The notes under the pieces are model-generated. The model was not told the DNA's origin. It worked only from the letters and a program-made list of their open reading frames with translations, and ran no database searches. A stretch of 64,000 nucleotides of DNA from contig NZ_NRTA01000009.1 of the NCBI RefSeq assembly GCF_002286735.1, positions 1 to 64,000 on the forward strand, written 5' to 3'. Source of the stretch: Leptolyngbya sp. BC1307. Lineage in GTDB: Bacteria > Cyanobacteriota > Cyanobacteriia > Phormidesmidales > Phormidesmidaceae. This document shows, piece after piece, positions 38,577 to 47,067 of the stretch. The position numbers and the translations under genes were made by a program. The first letter of the stretch is position 1. Each line of letters starts with the position of its first letter.

Positions 38577-38593
38577 TTGACCCCATTCCTTAC

Positions 38594-38893
38594 CTAAAAG
38601 TCTTCTCGTTTATCGTAGAGCAGGCCAGAGTCTAAGCTGACGGTGTCAATAATGGCGATAATGGCCGCATCCACAGGTTTCTCGCTATAGCGCTGCTGCT
38701 GCCTAGCCGAGCTGCCTCTAGCAACCAGCACCCACTCCCCAATCCCTGCTCCAACCACATCAGCGGCCACTTCGTAGTCATCCTGGGGGTTGCCAGACTC
38801 GCTGATCAACTGCACGAGCAGTAGCTTCACCCCCCTGAGACTTTCGTCTTTGACGGTGCTCACCACCGTCCCCCTAACTTTGGCCAGGCGCAT
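38594..38893 (-). CDS. ccmL: Carboxysome vertex protein CcmL
   Basis: MRLAKVRGTVVSTVKDESLRGVKLLLVQ; GAGIGEWVLVARGSSARQ; AIIAIIDTV. Confidence 0.97.
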   Translation of the reverse strand: MRLAKVRGTVVSTVKDESLRGVKLLLVQLISESGNPQDDYEVAADVVGAGIGEWVLVARGSSARQQQRYSEKPVDAAIIAIIDTVSLDSGLLYDKREDF

Positions 38894-38895
38894 GC

Positions 38896-39234
38896 CTATC
38901 TACCGTAGGGGCGGATGCCGCTCACGCTCTCGCGGAACTGCTCTACTGCCTCGGTATAGCGAATCGGCAGCACAAACTCCAGGTTTTCGTGAGGGCGCGC
39001 AATGATGTGGGTGGAAAGCACCTGACCACCATTCACTCGCTTCACATTTTCAACGCCAGCGGCGACCGATGCTTGCACTTCAGAGACATCGCCTCGCACG
39101 ATCACGGTGACCCGGCCACTCCCGATTTTCTCGTAGCCTACCAAAGTGACGCGCGCCGCTTTGACCATCGCGTCAGCCGCTTCAACCACTGCGGGGAAAC
39201 CCAAAGTTTCCACCATTCCTACTGCAATTGCCAT
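38896..39234 (-). CDS. ccmK1: Carboxysome shell protein (BMC hexamer), CcmK1-like with C-terminal extension
   Basis: [57 protein letters not shown]. Confidence 0.95.
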   Translation of the reverse strand: MAIAVGMVETLGFPAVVEAADAMVKAARVTLVGYEKIGSGRVTVIVRGDVSEVQASVAAGVENVKRVNGGQVLSTHIIARPHENLEFVLPIRYTEAVEQFRESVSGIRPYGR

Positions 39235-39472
39235 ACTCTTTTCCTAAAGAAAACTAAAAACAACCAATCGCCTCATGCCTTTGCCTGCACTACGTTCGAG
39301 ACAAAGGTGTTAAGACCGCACTCACCCAACTCTTCTAAAATCCTACCTGTTTAGATAGGTCGTAACCGCCTCGACCTCAATCGGCTTAGATTGACCGCTT
39401 CTTACCCCTTAGCTGCTTTCAAGAACGCTCTCAAACAGCCACGCGCATGAAGACGAATCAAGCTCTCAGCTG

Positions 39473-39781
39473 CTATGAGCGGAACTGTTCCACCGCCTCG
39501 GTGTAGCGAATTGGCAGCACAAACTCCAGGTTCTCATGAGGCCGCGCGATGATGTGAGTGGAGAGTACTTCGCCGCCATTCACCCGCTTTACCGACTCAA
39601 CGCCAGCAGAAACAGAGGCCTGCACTTCAGAAACATCGCCTCGGACAATCACAGTCACCCGACCGCTACCAATTTTCTCGTAGCCCACTAGGGTGACTCT
39701 GGCCGCTTTGACCATCGCGTCAGCCGCTTCAACCACTGCGGGGAAACCCTTCGTTTCGATCATTCCTACAGCAATAGGCAT
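39473..39781 (-). CDS. ccmK2: Carboxysome shell protein (BMC hexamer), CcmK2-like
   Basis: [57 protein letters not shown]. Confidence 0.95.
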   Translation of the reverse strand: MPIAVGMIETKGFPAVVEAADAMVKAARVTLVGYEKIGSGRVTVIVRGDVSEVQASVSAGVESVKRVNGGEVLSTHIIARPHENLEFVLPIRYTEAVEQFRS

Positions 39782-39845
39782 TCGTTACAATCTCCTTCAA
39801 ATTAAAAAGCTATGGCAGGTTGTCTTTCCGGTAGAGTAAGCCGCG

Positions 39846-39899
39846 CCTAACCGCTTAGTGCTGACCACGGAGATCTCAGGTCAGTACTAAATGGTTAGG
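39846..39899. promoter_or_regulatory. Long near-perfect hairpin in the likely ccmK2 5' leader
   Basis: CCTAACC-gc-TTAGT-g-CTGACC / GGTCAG-t-ACTAA-at-GGTTAGG with a 12-nt loop. Confidence 0.65.
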
Positions 39900-40390
39900 A
39901 ACCAGCTGTTTCTACGCTCAAAAATTTTCCAGGCTAGCCTGCATAACTCACTGCGTCATCATTCAGAATAAAGTGACGCTGTCGCTTTGACAACATAAGC
40001 CTCAATGATTGTCATTAATATGAGTCATTATTAAAACTTATGAAGAGATCGTTGCTATTTGTGTTGAAAAATGAATTTGAGTTAACCGATGTAAGAGACC
40101 TAGCGCGACGATGAGAAGGGTTCACCGCTCAGGTAAGATGGAATTCTGAGAATAATGAGATGCTCGGGTCGCTCATGCGATCGCTCGTCTCTCATAAAAG
40201 TTTGAGTTTGAAAAAAGTTTAAGTCTATTGAAGTTTGCGCTGTCGTCTTTGCTAGGTTACCGCCCCTGAGTCAACTTGAGCGCTTTCCCTTTTCGACGCC
40301 GCCTATCTCCAGTTTTGGCTGGGCCATCAGCGCGACGTGAAGTGGAATATAGCCAAGACGAGATTTAGCCACTGTTTTTGAAATTTTGAA

Positions 40391-42232
40391 ATGTCAGTAA
40401 TGCAGTTTTTGATTCAATGGAGCTGGTTGATTCCCCTGTATGGACTGCTGGGAGCCTTGCTGGCCCTGCCCTGGGCTACCCGGCTAATCCGCCAGACCGG
40501 ACCTCGGCCCGCAATGTATATCAATGTCTTCATGACAGTGCTGGCGTCTCTTCACGGCCTGCTGCTGCTACAGGCGATCTGGAATACCGGTAGCCAGGAA
40601 GTGAGCTTTGAATGGCTTGATGTAGCTGGGCTCAATCTCTCTATTTCGTTAGATCTGTCAGCAGTCAACCTGATCTTTTTGGAGCTGACCGCCGGGCTGA
40701 GTTTGCTCGCTCAAATCTATGGCATGGGGTACCTGGAAAAAGACTGGGCACTGGCCCGATTCTTTGCTCTGATGGGATTTTTTGAAGGCGCTATCAGCGG
40801 CATCATCTTGAGCAGTTCGCTGTTTCCGAGCTATTTCTTGCTGGAGATGCTGACGCTCTCTACCTACCTGATTGTGGGCTTTTGGTACGCTCAGCCACTG
40901 GTGGTGACGGCGGCACGCGATGCCTTCTTAACCAAGCGAGTGGGCGATGTGCTTTTGCTGATGGGGTTAGTAGCCCTGAGTACTTACGCTGGCAGCCTCC
41001 GATTTGACGATCTTTATGTTTGGGTAAAAACTGCTGATCTGGCTCCGGCGACGGCGACTTTGATGGGGCTGGCGCTGATTGCTGGCCCGACCGGTAAGTG
41101 CGCTCAGTTTCCGCTGCATCTGTGGCTCGATGAAGCGATGGAAGGCCCGAGCCCCGCGTCTATTCTGCGAAACTCTGTGGTGGTTACCTGCGGCGCTTAT
41201 GTGCTGATCAAAATTCAGCCAGTGGTGGTGCTCTCGCCGATTACGCTCGATGTGCTGATTGCAATTGGAGTCACTACCGCCATTGGCGCGGCGCTGGTTT
41301 CCCTGGCACAGATCGACTTTAAGCGTTCTTTTTCGTATTCCACCAGTGCCTACGTCGGTCTGGTTTTTATCGCGGTTGGCACAGAGTGGCCGGGCGTGGC
41401 TCTGACGCTGCTCTTTACCCACGCAGTCGCGAAGGCGCTGATTTTTATGAGTATCGGCGCAGTGGTCTTCACCACGAACAATCAAGACCTGACGGAGCTG
41501 GGGGGGATTTGGTCACGGATGCCGGCGACGACGTTGGCTTATCTAACCGGTGCGCTCGGATTAGCAGGCGTGCTGCCTTTTGGCTGTTTTTGGTCGTTTT
41601 GCTTGGGGATAGATTTTTTGTGGCAGGAGCATCCGGTACTGGTAGGGGTGTTTTTGCTGGTGAATTTCTTGACGACGCTGAATCTGGTAAGAGTATTTCG
41701 GCTGGTGTTTTTAGGTAAGCCGCAGCCGAAGACTCGCCGGACGCCGGAGGTAGGCTGGCTGATGGCGCTGCCGATGGTGATTCTCTCGGTTTTTGTGCTG
41801 GTGTTGCCGCTGCTGATGGCGCGGATGTCGCTGCTGCCGCCGCTGGAGTACTTTAATTTGCCAGCCGTGCTGCTGCTGGTCGGCTCTGGTCTGTTCGGAA
41901 CGGGGCTGGGCTTCTACCTGCCGCTGAACCGGGCATGGTCCCGGTCGAGTTTGGCTCCCCTGCGGGTACTTCAAGATTTGCTGGGCAATGACTTTTACAC
42001 CGGGCGGCTGTATGAGGGCACGGTGGTCAGGCTGGTGGTACGGCTGTCGGATTTGAGTAGCTGGATGGATCGCTATGTCGTAGATGGGGCGGTGAACTTT
42101 GTCGGAGCGGCGTCGCTGCTGAGTGGCGAGGGGCTGAAATATAGTGCGTCGGGGCGATCGCAAAACTACATTTTGACTATCGTGTTCGGCGTCGGACTAC
42201 TGGTACTGATGACGACTTGGGCGATGTGGTGA
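40391..42232 (+). CDS. ndhF: NAD(P)H-quinone oxidoreductase subunit F of a CO2-uptake NDH-1 complex (NdhF4 type likely)
   Basis: MFS-like proton-pumping subunit: AGLSLLAQIYGMGYLEKDWALARFFALMGFFEGAISG; next to ndhD and a CO2 hydration protein. Confidence 0.9.
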   Translation: MSVMQFLIQWSWLIPLYGLLGALLALPWATRLIRQTGPRPAMYINVFMTVLASLHGLLLLQAIWNTGSQEVSFEWLDVAGLNLSISLDLSAVNLIFLELTAGLSLLAQIYGMGYLEKDWALARFFALMGFFEGAISGIILSSSLFPSYFLLEMLTLSTYLIVGFWYAQPLVVTAARDAFLTKRVGDVLLLMGLVALSTYAGSLRFDDLYVWVKTADLAPATATLMGLALIAGPTGKCAQFPLHLWLDEAMEGPSPASILRNSVVVTCGAYVLIKIQPVVVLSPITLDVLIAIGVTTAIGAALVSLAQIDFKRSFSYSTSAYVGLVFIAVGTEWPGVALTLLFTHAVAKALIFMSIGAVVFTTNNQDLTELGGIWSRMPATTLAYLTGALGLAGVLPFGCFWSFCLGIDFLWQEHPVLVGVFLLVNFLTTLNLVRVFRLVFLGKPQPKTRRTPEVGWLMALPMVILSVFVLVLPLLMARMSLLPPLEYFNLPAVLLLVGSGLFGTGLGFYLPLNRAWSRSSLAPLRVLQDLLGNDFYTGRLYEGTVVRLVVRLSDLSSWMDRYVVDGAVNFVGAASLLSGEGLKYSASGRSQNYILTIVFGVGLLVLMTTWAMW

Positions 42233-42275
42233 TGCCAGGAGTCGTGATGCCAGGAACAGTGATGCCAGCAGTAGG
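42231..42275. repeat. 15-bp imperfect tandem repeat x3 (GATGCCAGGAGTCGT)
   Basis: Read directly, at the ndhF stop codon. Confidence 0.85.
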
Positions 42276-42305
42276 AATGCAACGAGTGAGAATACGAGGA
42301 AAACT

Positions 42306-43850
42306 GTGATACTGAGCGCGCTGCTGTTAACCCCTCTGGTAGGGGCTTTGCTGATCAGCCTCTGGCCAAGGCCACTCGAATCTGCCCAGGCTCGCTTAGG
42401 GGCGCTGATTACCCTGGGGGTCACGATGGCCCTGTCGGTCTATCTAGTCAGCCAGTTTGACATTGGGAATTCCGGGTTTCAGTTTGTTGAGCAGATTAGC
42501 TGGGTGGAGCCGCTCGGGCTCAGCTACCGGCTGGGCGTAGATGGAATTGCGCTGCCGCTGGTGGTGATGAACAGTCTGCTAAGTTTTGTGGCAGTTTATA
42601 TCAGCAGCAATGTGAAGCGACCCCGGCTGTACTATCCGCTGTTGCTGGTGATTGCCAGCGCAGTAGCAGGTGCTTTTCTGGCGCAAAATCTGCTGCTGTT
42701 TTTCCTGTTTTACGAGCTAGAGCTGATTCCGCTATATCTGCTGATTGCTATCTGGGGCGGCGAGCGGCGCGGCTACGCGGCCACCAAGTTTTTAATCTAT
42801 ACGGCGTTTTCTGGCATTTTGATTTTGGCGGCTTTTTTGGGGCTGGTCTTCTTGTCAGGGACAGGTAGCTTTGACTACGACCCGGCGCTGGCGCAAGGGC
42901 TGACGCTGGTGCAGCAAACGGTGCTGATGGGAGTTTTGCTGATTGGCTTTGGCATCAAAATTCCGCTGGTGCCGTTTCACACCTGGCTACCGGACGCGCA
43001 TGTGGAGGCCTCAACGCCGGTTTCGGTGCTGCTCGCTGGGGTGCTGCTGAAGCTGGGTACCTACGGAATGCTGCGCTTTTGCGTTGGCCTGTTTCCGGCA
43101 GCCTGGCTCGATCTGTCGCCGCTGCTGGCCTGGTGGGCAGTGGTCAGCGTACTGTATGGGTCGCTAGCGGCGATCGCCCAAACTGACATGAAAAAAATGG
43201 TGGCCTACAGCTCTGTCGGTCATATGGGCTACATCTTATTGGCGGCGGCGGCGGCAACACCGCTGAGCATCTTGGGCACGGTTTTGCAGATGGTGAGCCA
43301 CGGTTTAATTTCGGCGCTGATGTTTTTACTGGTCGGCGTGGTCTACAAAAAAACTGGAACCCGCGACCTGACCGTACTGCGCGGTCTCTTAGCGCCAGAG
43401 CGCGGTCTGCCTTTTATCGGCTCGCTGATGGTGCTAGGGGCGATGGCTAGCGCCGGTATTCCAGGGATGGTGGGCTTTATTGCAGAATTTATTGTATTTC
43501 GCGGCAGCTTTGAGAGCCGGGCTCCTCAGACGCTATTGTGTATAGTAGGCTCCGGACTCACGGCGGTATATTTTTTGCTGATGATCAACCGAGTCTTTTT
43601 TGGCCGCTTGGCGGTCAAGCCTGCCAGACTGGGGGTGCCTGTAGACACCGAACTGCCAGGGGTGAAGTGGCGCGATCGCATGCCGGCCTTAGCGTTAGTT
43701 CTGCTCATTTTCGCTTTTGGTCTACAGCCAGAGTGGATCACCCGATGGATGGAGCCGACCACTACCGCCTTTACGCCCGTTCCTGAACAAATGATTGTCC
43801 TCACGGTTGCGCCGGTGCCCGCTGCCTCGACCGCTGACATTCTGCAATAG
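42306..43850 (+). CDS. ndhD: NAD(P)H-quinone oxidoreductase subunit D (NuoM-like; NdhD4 type likely)
   Basis: FYELELIPLYLLIAIWGGERRGYAATKFLIYT; PLVPFHTWLPDAHVEASTPVSVLLAGVLLKLGTYG. Confidence 0.93.
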   Translation: MILSALLLTPLVGALLISLWPRPLESAQARLGALITLGVTMALSVYLVSQFDIGNSGFQFVEQISWVEPLGLSYRLGVDGIALPLVVMNSLLSFVAVYISSNVKRPRLYYPLLLVIASAVAGAFLAQNLLLFFLFYELELIPLYLLIAIWGGERRGYAATKFLIYTAFSGILILAAFLGLVFLSGTGSFDYDPALAQGLTLVQQTVLMGVLLIGFGIKIPLVPFHTWLPDAHVEASTPVSVLLAGVLLKLGTYGMLRFCVGLFPAAWLDLSPLLAWWAVVSVLYGSLAAIAQTDMKKMVAYSSVGHMGYILLAAAAATPLSILGTVLQMVSHGLISALMFLLVGVVYKKTGTRDLTVLRGLLAPERGLPFIGSLMVLGAMASAGIPGMVGFIAEFIVFRGSFESRAPQTLLCIVGSGLTAVYFLLMINRVFFGRLAVKPARLGVPVDTELPGVKWRDRMPALALVLLIFAFGLQPEWITRWMEPTTTAFTPVPEQMIVLTVAPVPAASTADILQ

Positions 43851-43894
43851 CAATTTCGATCTCTGACCGGCTGTTTTATGCAAGCGCGATCGCT

Positions 43895-45040
43895 ATGACC
43901 CCATCCTCTGCTAGGCAGACTAAGCTCGCTCCCATCTATTCTGCCGCAGACTACGTACAGCGCCTGCTAGCAGGACAGACTTTACTGCCCAACACCCCCG
44001 AAAACCTGAAAGAAGTCGTCGGCGTGCTCGACACCTATGGCGTTGTCTTAGACGCCTATGCTATCAACCTGACTTATATCGCCGAGCATCAGTTTTTAGT
44101 ACTATTCCCAATCTTTAAGTACTTCAATGGCGAAATAACGCCCCAAAAAATTGCCAAGCACCTCTGGCACGACCGAATTAACTATGAGTATGCCGAGTAC
44201 GTCATGCGGACGATGGTCTGGCACGGCGGCGGCGGTTTAGATGACTACTTAGATTCCGACGAGTTTTGGGCTTCCTGTAGCCCGGCGATTCAGGCCAGAA
44301 TTCGGTTTAACCCACTGCTGCTGACGCTCAACCGATTCTTCCCAGACTATCTGCCAGAACAGGTGCGACAGCTTGCCTATTACTCGGGTCTCGGCCAGTT
44401 TTGGCGGGTTATGAGCGATATGTTTGCTAAGTTAGCAAAACAGTATAGGCAGGGAAAAATCACCGCGATCGCTGATGTCGTTGAGCTGATCAAGGCAGAG
44501 CTGGTAGCCAGTGCAGCGCGGCCTATTACCTACGGCGTTACGATTGGCGGCACCCGCTACGACATTATTCCAGAGTCTGCAGGGTTAACCTTCTTGTCCG
44601 ATACGGCAGTGCCCTACGTAGAAAGTATTTTCATTCGCGGGACGCCGTTTTTTGGCACCGTTTCTTACAACGCTCAGGCGCATCAGGTGCCAATTGACCA
44701 GGCTCAGTTTGGCTACGGCGCACTTTTTGCCGACCCGCTGCCCATCGGCGGCGCGGGTATTCCCCCCACTTTACTGATGCAGGACATGCGCCACTATGTG
44801 CCGGACTATCTGCAAGAGATGTACCAAGCGTCGGTGCGCGGTCAAGATGATATTCGGGTGCAGCTCTGTCAGAGCTTTCAAAAGTCGATGTTTTGTGTGA
44901 CCGAGGCAGCGGTGCGCGGCATGATGCCTTACCCGGCTGATACTGACATTCCCAAAGAGCAGGCGCTTAACCGCGACTATCTAAAAGCTTGGGTCAAACG
45001 GCTCGTAGACTCCCGACTGGATGTCGTACAAACCGATTGA
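43895..45040 (+). CDS. cupB: CO2 hydration protein (CupB/ChpX-like, 381 aa)
   Basis: ChpX/ChpY-type sequence (KHLWHDRINYEYAEYVMRTMVWHGGGGLDDYLDSDEF) downstream of ndhF-ndhD; length and ccm linkage favour CupB over CupA. Confidence 0.8.
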   Translation: MTPSSARQTKLAPIYSAADYVQRLLAGQTLLPNTPENLKEVVGVLDTYGVVLDAYAINLTYIAEHQFLVLFPIFKYFNGEITPQKIAKHLWHDRINYEYAEYVMRTMVWHGGGGLDDYLDSDEFWASCSPAIQARIRFNPLLLTLNRFFPDYLPEQVRQLAYYSGLGQFWRVMSDMFAKLAKQYRQGKITAIADVVELIKAELVASAARPITYGVTIGGTRYDIIPESAGLTFLSDTAVPYVESIFIRGTPFFGTVSYNAQAHQVPIDQAQFGYGALFADPLPIGGAGIPPTLLMQDMRHYVPDYLQEMYQASVRGQDDIRVQLCQSFQKSMFCVTEAAVRGMMPYPADTDIPKEQALNRDYLKAWVKRLVDSRLDVVQTD

Positions 45041-45067
45041 TGGCAAAGCGCTGTTTGATAGCGGGTC

Positions 45068-46846
45068 TTATAGTTGATTCGTGATGGTTCGTCGCAGAAT
45101 TTCGGTGACCTCAGCGGCCATGAGCGCATCGACGTATCTGGCTTCTTGATTGGCATCGCCCGTTGCTTTAGCTGCTATTAGCGTAAAGCTCAGAGAATAC
45201 TGCTGATGGGTGGCGGTGGGGTCGGGCGCGCCTTGCCGGGGCAGGCTGAACTGGACGAGAGCGCTGTAGGTGAGCTCGGTGCGATCGCGCTGATCGCTCC
45301 GACCAAACCCACTTTTAGAAATAATCACGGGCGATCGCACATACCCGGTCAATCCCAAAGTGTCTAGCGCGACATCTACGTACCGGGCGGTATCTGCGCC
45401 CATCGCCTGAATAAAGCTGGACAGGCTATGTCCCTGAATGCCGGGGATCACTGCGGACTGAGGCAGATGCCAGTGCCAACCGGCCATGGTCAGCAGCCGG
45501 GTGAGATCGTAAGTGGAGACCAAATTTTGACCCTGATGCTTTTCGCCAGCCGCCTGCAGCAGCACCTGCCGGGTTTTAGGATCCCATAGCTGCGGAAATT
45601 CGATGAAGGGCGCTTCACCGTAGCGTCCCTGAAAAGACAGCTGGCCGTTGCCCGTGAGCTGCCGCGTCCATTCCTCCAAACGAGCGGGCGTTTCAAAATG
45701 CTTGAACATCGCCGCGAGCGAATTAGAGGTGGCAATTCGATTGTCATAGGTGACAATGCCCTTCGCCAAATCGTCAAATGAGTAGCCGCTTTGCGTTCCG
45801 ACTGCGCGCACCTGGCAGCGGCCAATCTCTACAGCAGGGGCAGCGATATTGGCACGGGCGGTCACATTCAGCAGCGGCACAAACTTAGTCGCGCTCCAGA
45901 GCTGGCGATCGCTCAGCGCATCTTTGCCTAGCCAGCGCGTTTGCAGCTCACCCTTTTGCACGGTAGAGACACACACACAGGCCGATAAAATATCTGACGA
46001 GAGAAAATCCAGTGCGCCCTCAGTCGGAAAGAGCAAATCGCCTCGGGAAGGGTAAGCCACCGGCTTTGTCAGCGGCGTCGCCACAGCAGCCGACAGCTGA
46101 GGCACAGACTGTAACTGCGGCGCGTATTGAGAGAGTTTGTTGCGGAAGGGCGATCGCTGAATGCCTCGGTCCAAAAAAGCTAGTTTTTCCGCATTAAAGC
46201 CCGCCTCCTGTCGATGTAGGGATTGAAAGGTAGCCTGCCGGTTCTGAGCCTGCTCTAGCTCAGGATAGCTGCGAATGAGTTCTTTTGAGGGCACGCTCAG
46301 CAGTCGGCAAAGCAAAGCAGCGACTTCACCGCGAGTAATGGCCTGGTTGGGTCGCAGCGGGCGAGGTTCGCTCAGCGGCTCTAAAAGCTTGCGATCTAGC
46401 GCCGAGGCGACCGCTTCTCGGGCGTAGGCCGGTATCTGGTCAATATCGCTAAAAGCTTGTGCCGTCAGGTCGGGAATCTGCGCGGCGATCGCATCCACTC
46501 CCTGTGCGGCCTCGATACCGACTGTTAGCACCGTGATGACCTGCACTCTAGAGATCGTTTGACCGGGGCGAAAGCTACTGTCTTCGTAGCCGCTAAATAG
46601 ACCACGTCCGCTCGCCCAGGCGATCGCTTCACTAGCCCAGTGCTCTGCCGGGACATCGCGAAAAACTGCCGGGGCCTGACGCTCGCTGATCTGAGAAAAC
46701 AGTTTGGGCATCAGAGCGGCAAATTCGGCGCGAGTAACCACACCGTCGGGGCGAAACGCGCCGTTGGGGTAACCGCTAATCAGGCCGCGTTGAGCGAGCG
46801 CTAGAATGCACTCGCTGGCCCAATGCAGCGCAATGTCAGAAAACAT
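45068..46846 (-). CDS. SLH-domain protein with serine DD-peptidase/beta-lactamase-like C-terminal domain
   Basis: Three SLH repeats (FSDIALHWASECILALAQRGLISGYPNGAFRPDGVVTRAEF); SATK, SNS, KSG motifs. Confidence 0.8.
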   Translation of the reverse strand: MFSDIALHWASECILALAQRGLISGYPNGAFRPDGVVTRAEFAALMPKLFSQISERQAPAVFRDVPAEHWASEAIAWASGRGLFSGYEDSSFRPGQTISRVQVITVLTVGIEAAQGVDAIAAQIPDLTAQAFSDIDQIPAYAREAVASALDRKLLEPLSEPRPLRPNQAITRGEVAALLCRLLSVPSKELIRSYPELEQAQNRQATFQSLHRQEAGFNAEKLAFLDRGIQRSPFRNKLSQYAPQLQSVPQLSAAVATPLTKPVAYPSRGDLLFPTEGALDFLSSDILSACVCVSTVQKGELQTRWLGKDALSDRQLWSATKFVPLLNVTARANIAAPAVEIGRCQVRAVGTQSGYSFDDLAKGIVTYDNRIATSNSLAAMFKHFETPARLEEWTRQLTGNGQLSFQGRYGEAPFIEFPQLWDPKTRQVLLQAAGEKHQGQNLVSTYDLTRLLTMAGWHWHLPQSAVIPGIQGHSLSSFIQAMGADTARYVDVALDTLGLTGYVRSPVIISKSGFGRSDQRDRTELTYSALVQFSLPRQGAPDPTATHQQYSLSFTLIAAKATGDANQEARYVDALMAAEVTEILRRTITNQL

Positions 46847-47067
46847 ATTTCTCTCTACTGGCCGTTGTAGAGCCAGCTTCTATACGGGGACTATCACTAC
46901 TATCACACCTCATCTCACCCGTTAACCGGATGGATTGAAGGGTTACTGAGCCATCATGAACCGGTGAATTGGGGATATCTCTACCGGCTGTAATGAACCT
47001 ACTGCCCACAGGAGAGAAAATTTGACGTAGGCTCAAAAGAGGGATTCTCGACGCACTGCAATAATCT

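Noticed and set aside
40967-42163. Minus-strand ORFs 40967..41485 and 41711..42163
   Set aside because: Antisense to ndhF, Arg/Gln/His-rich translations typical of shadow ORFs
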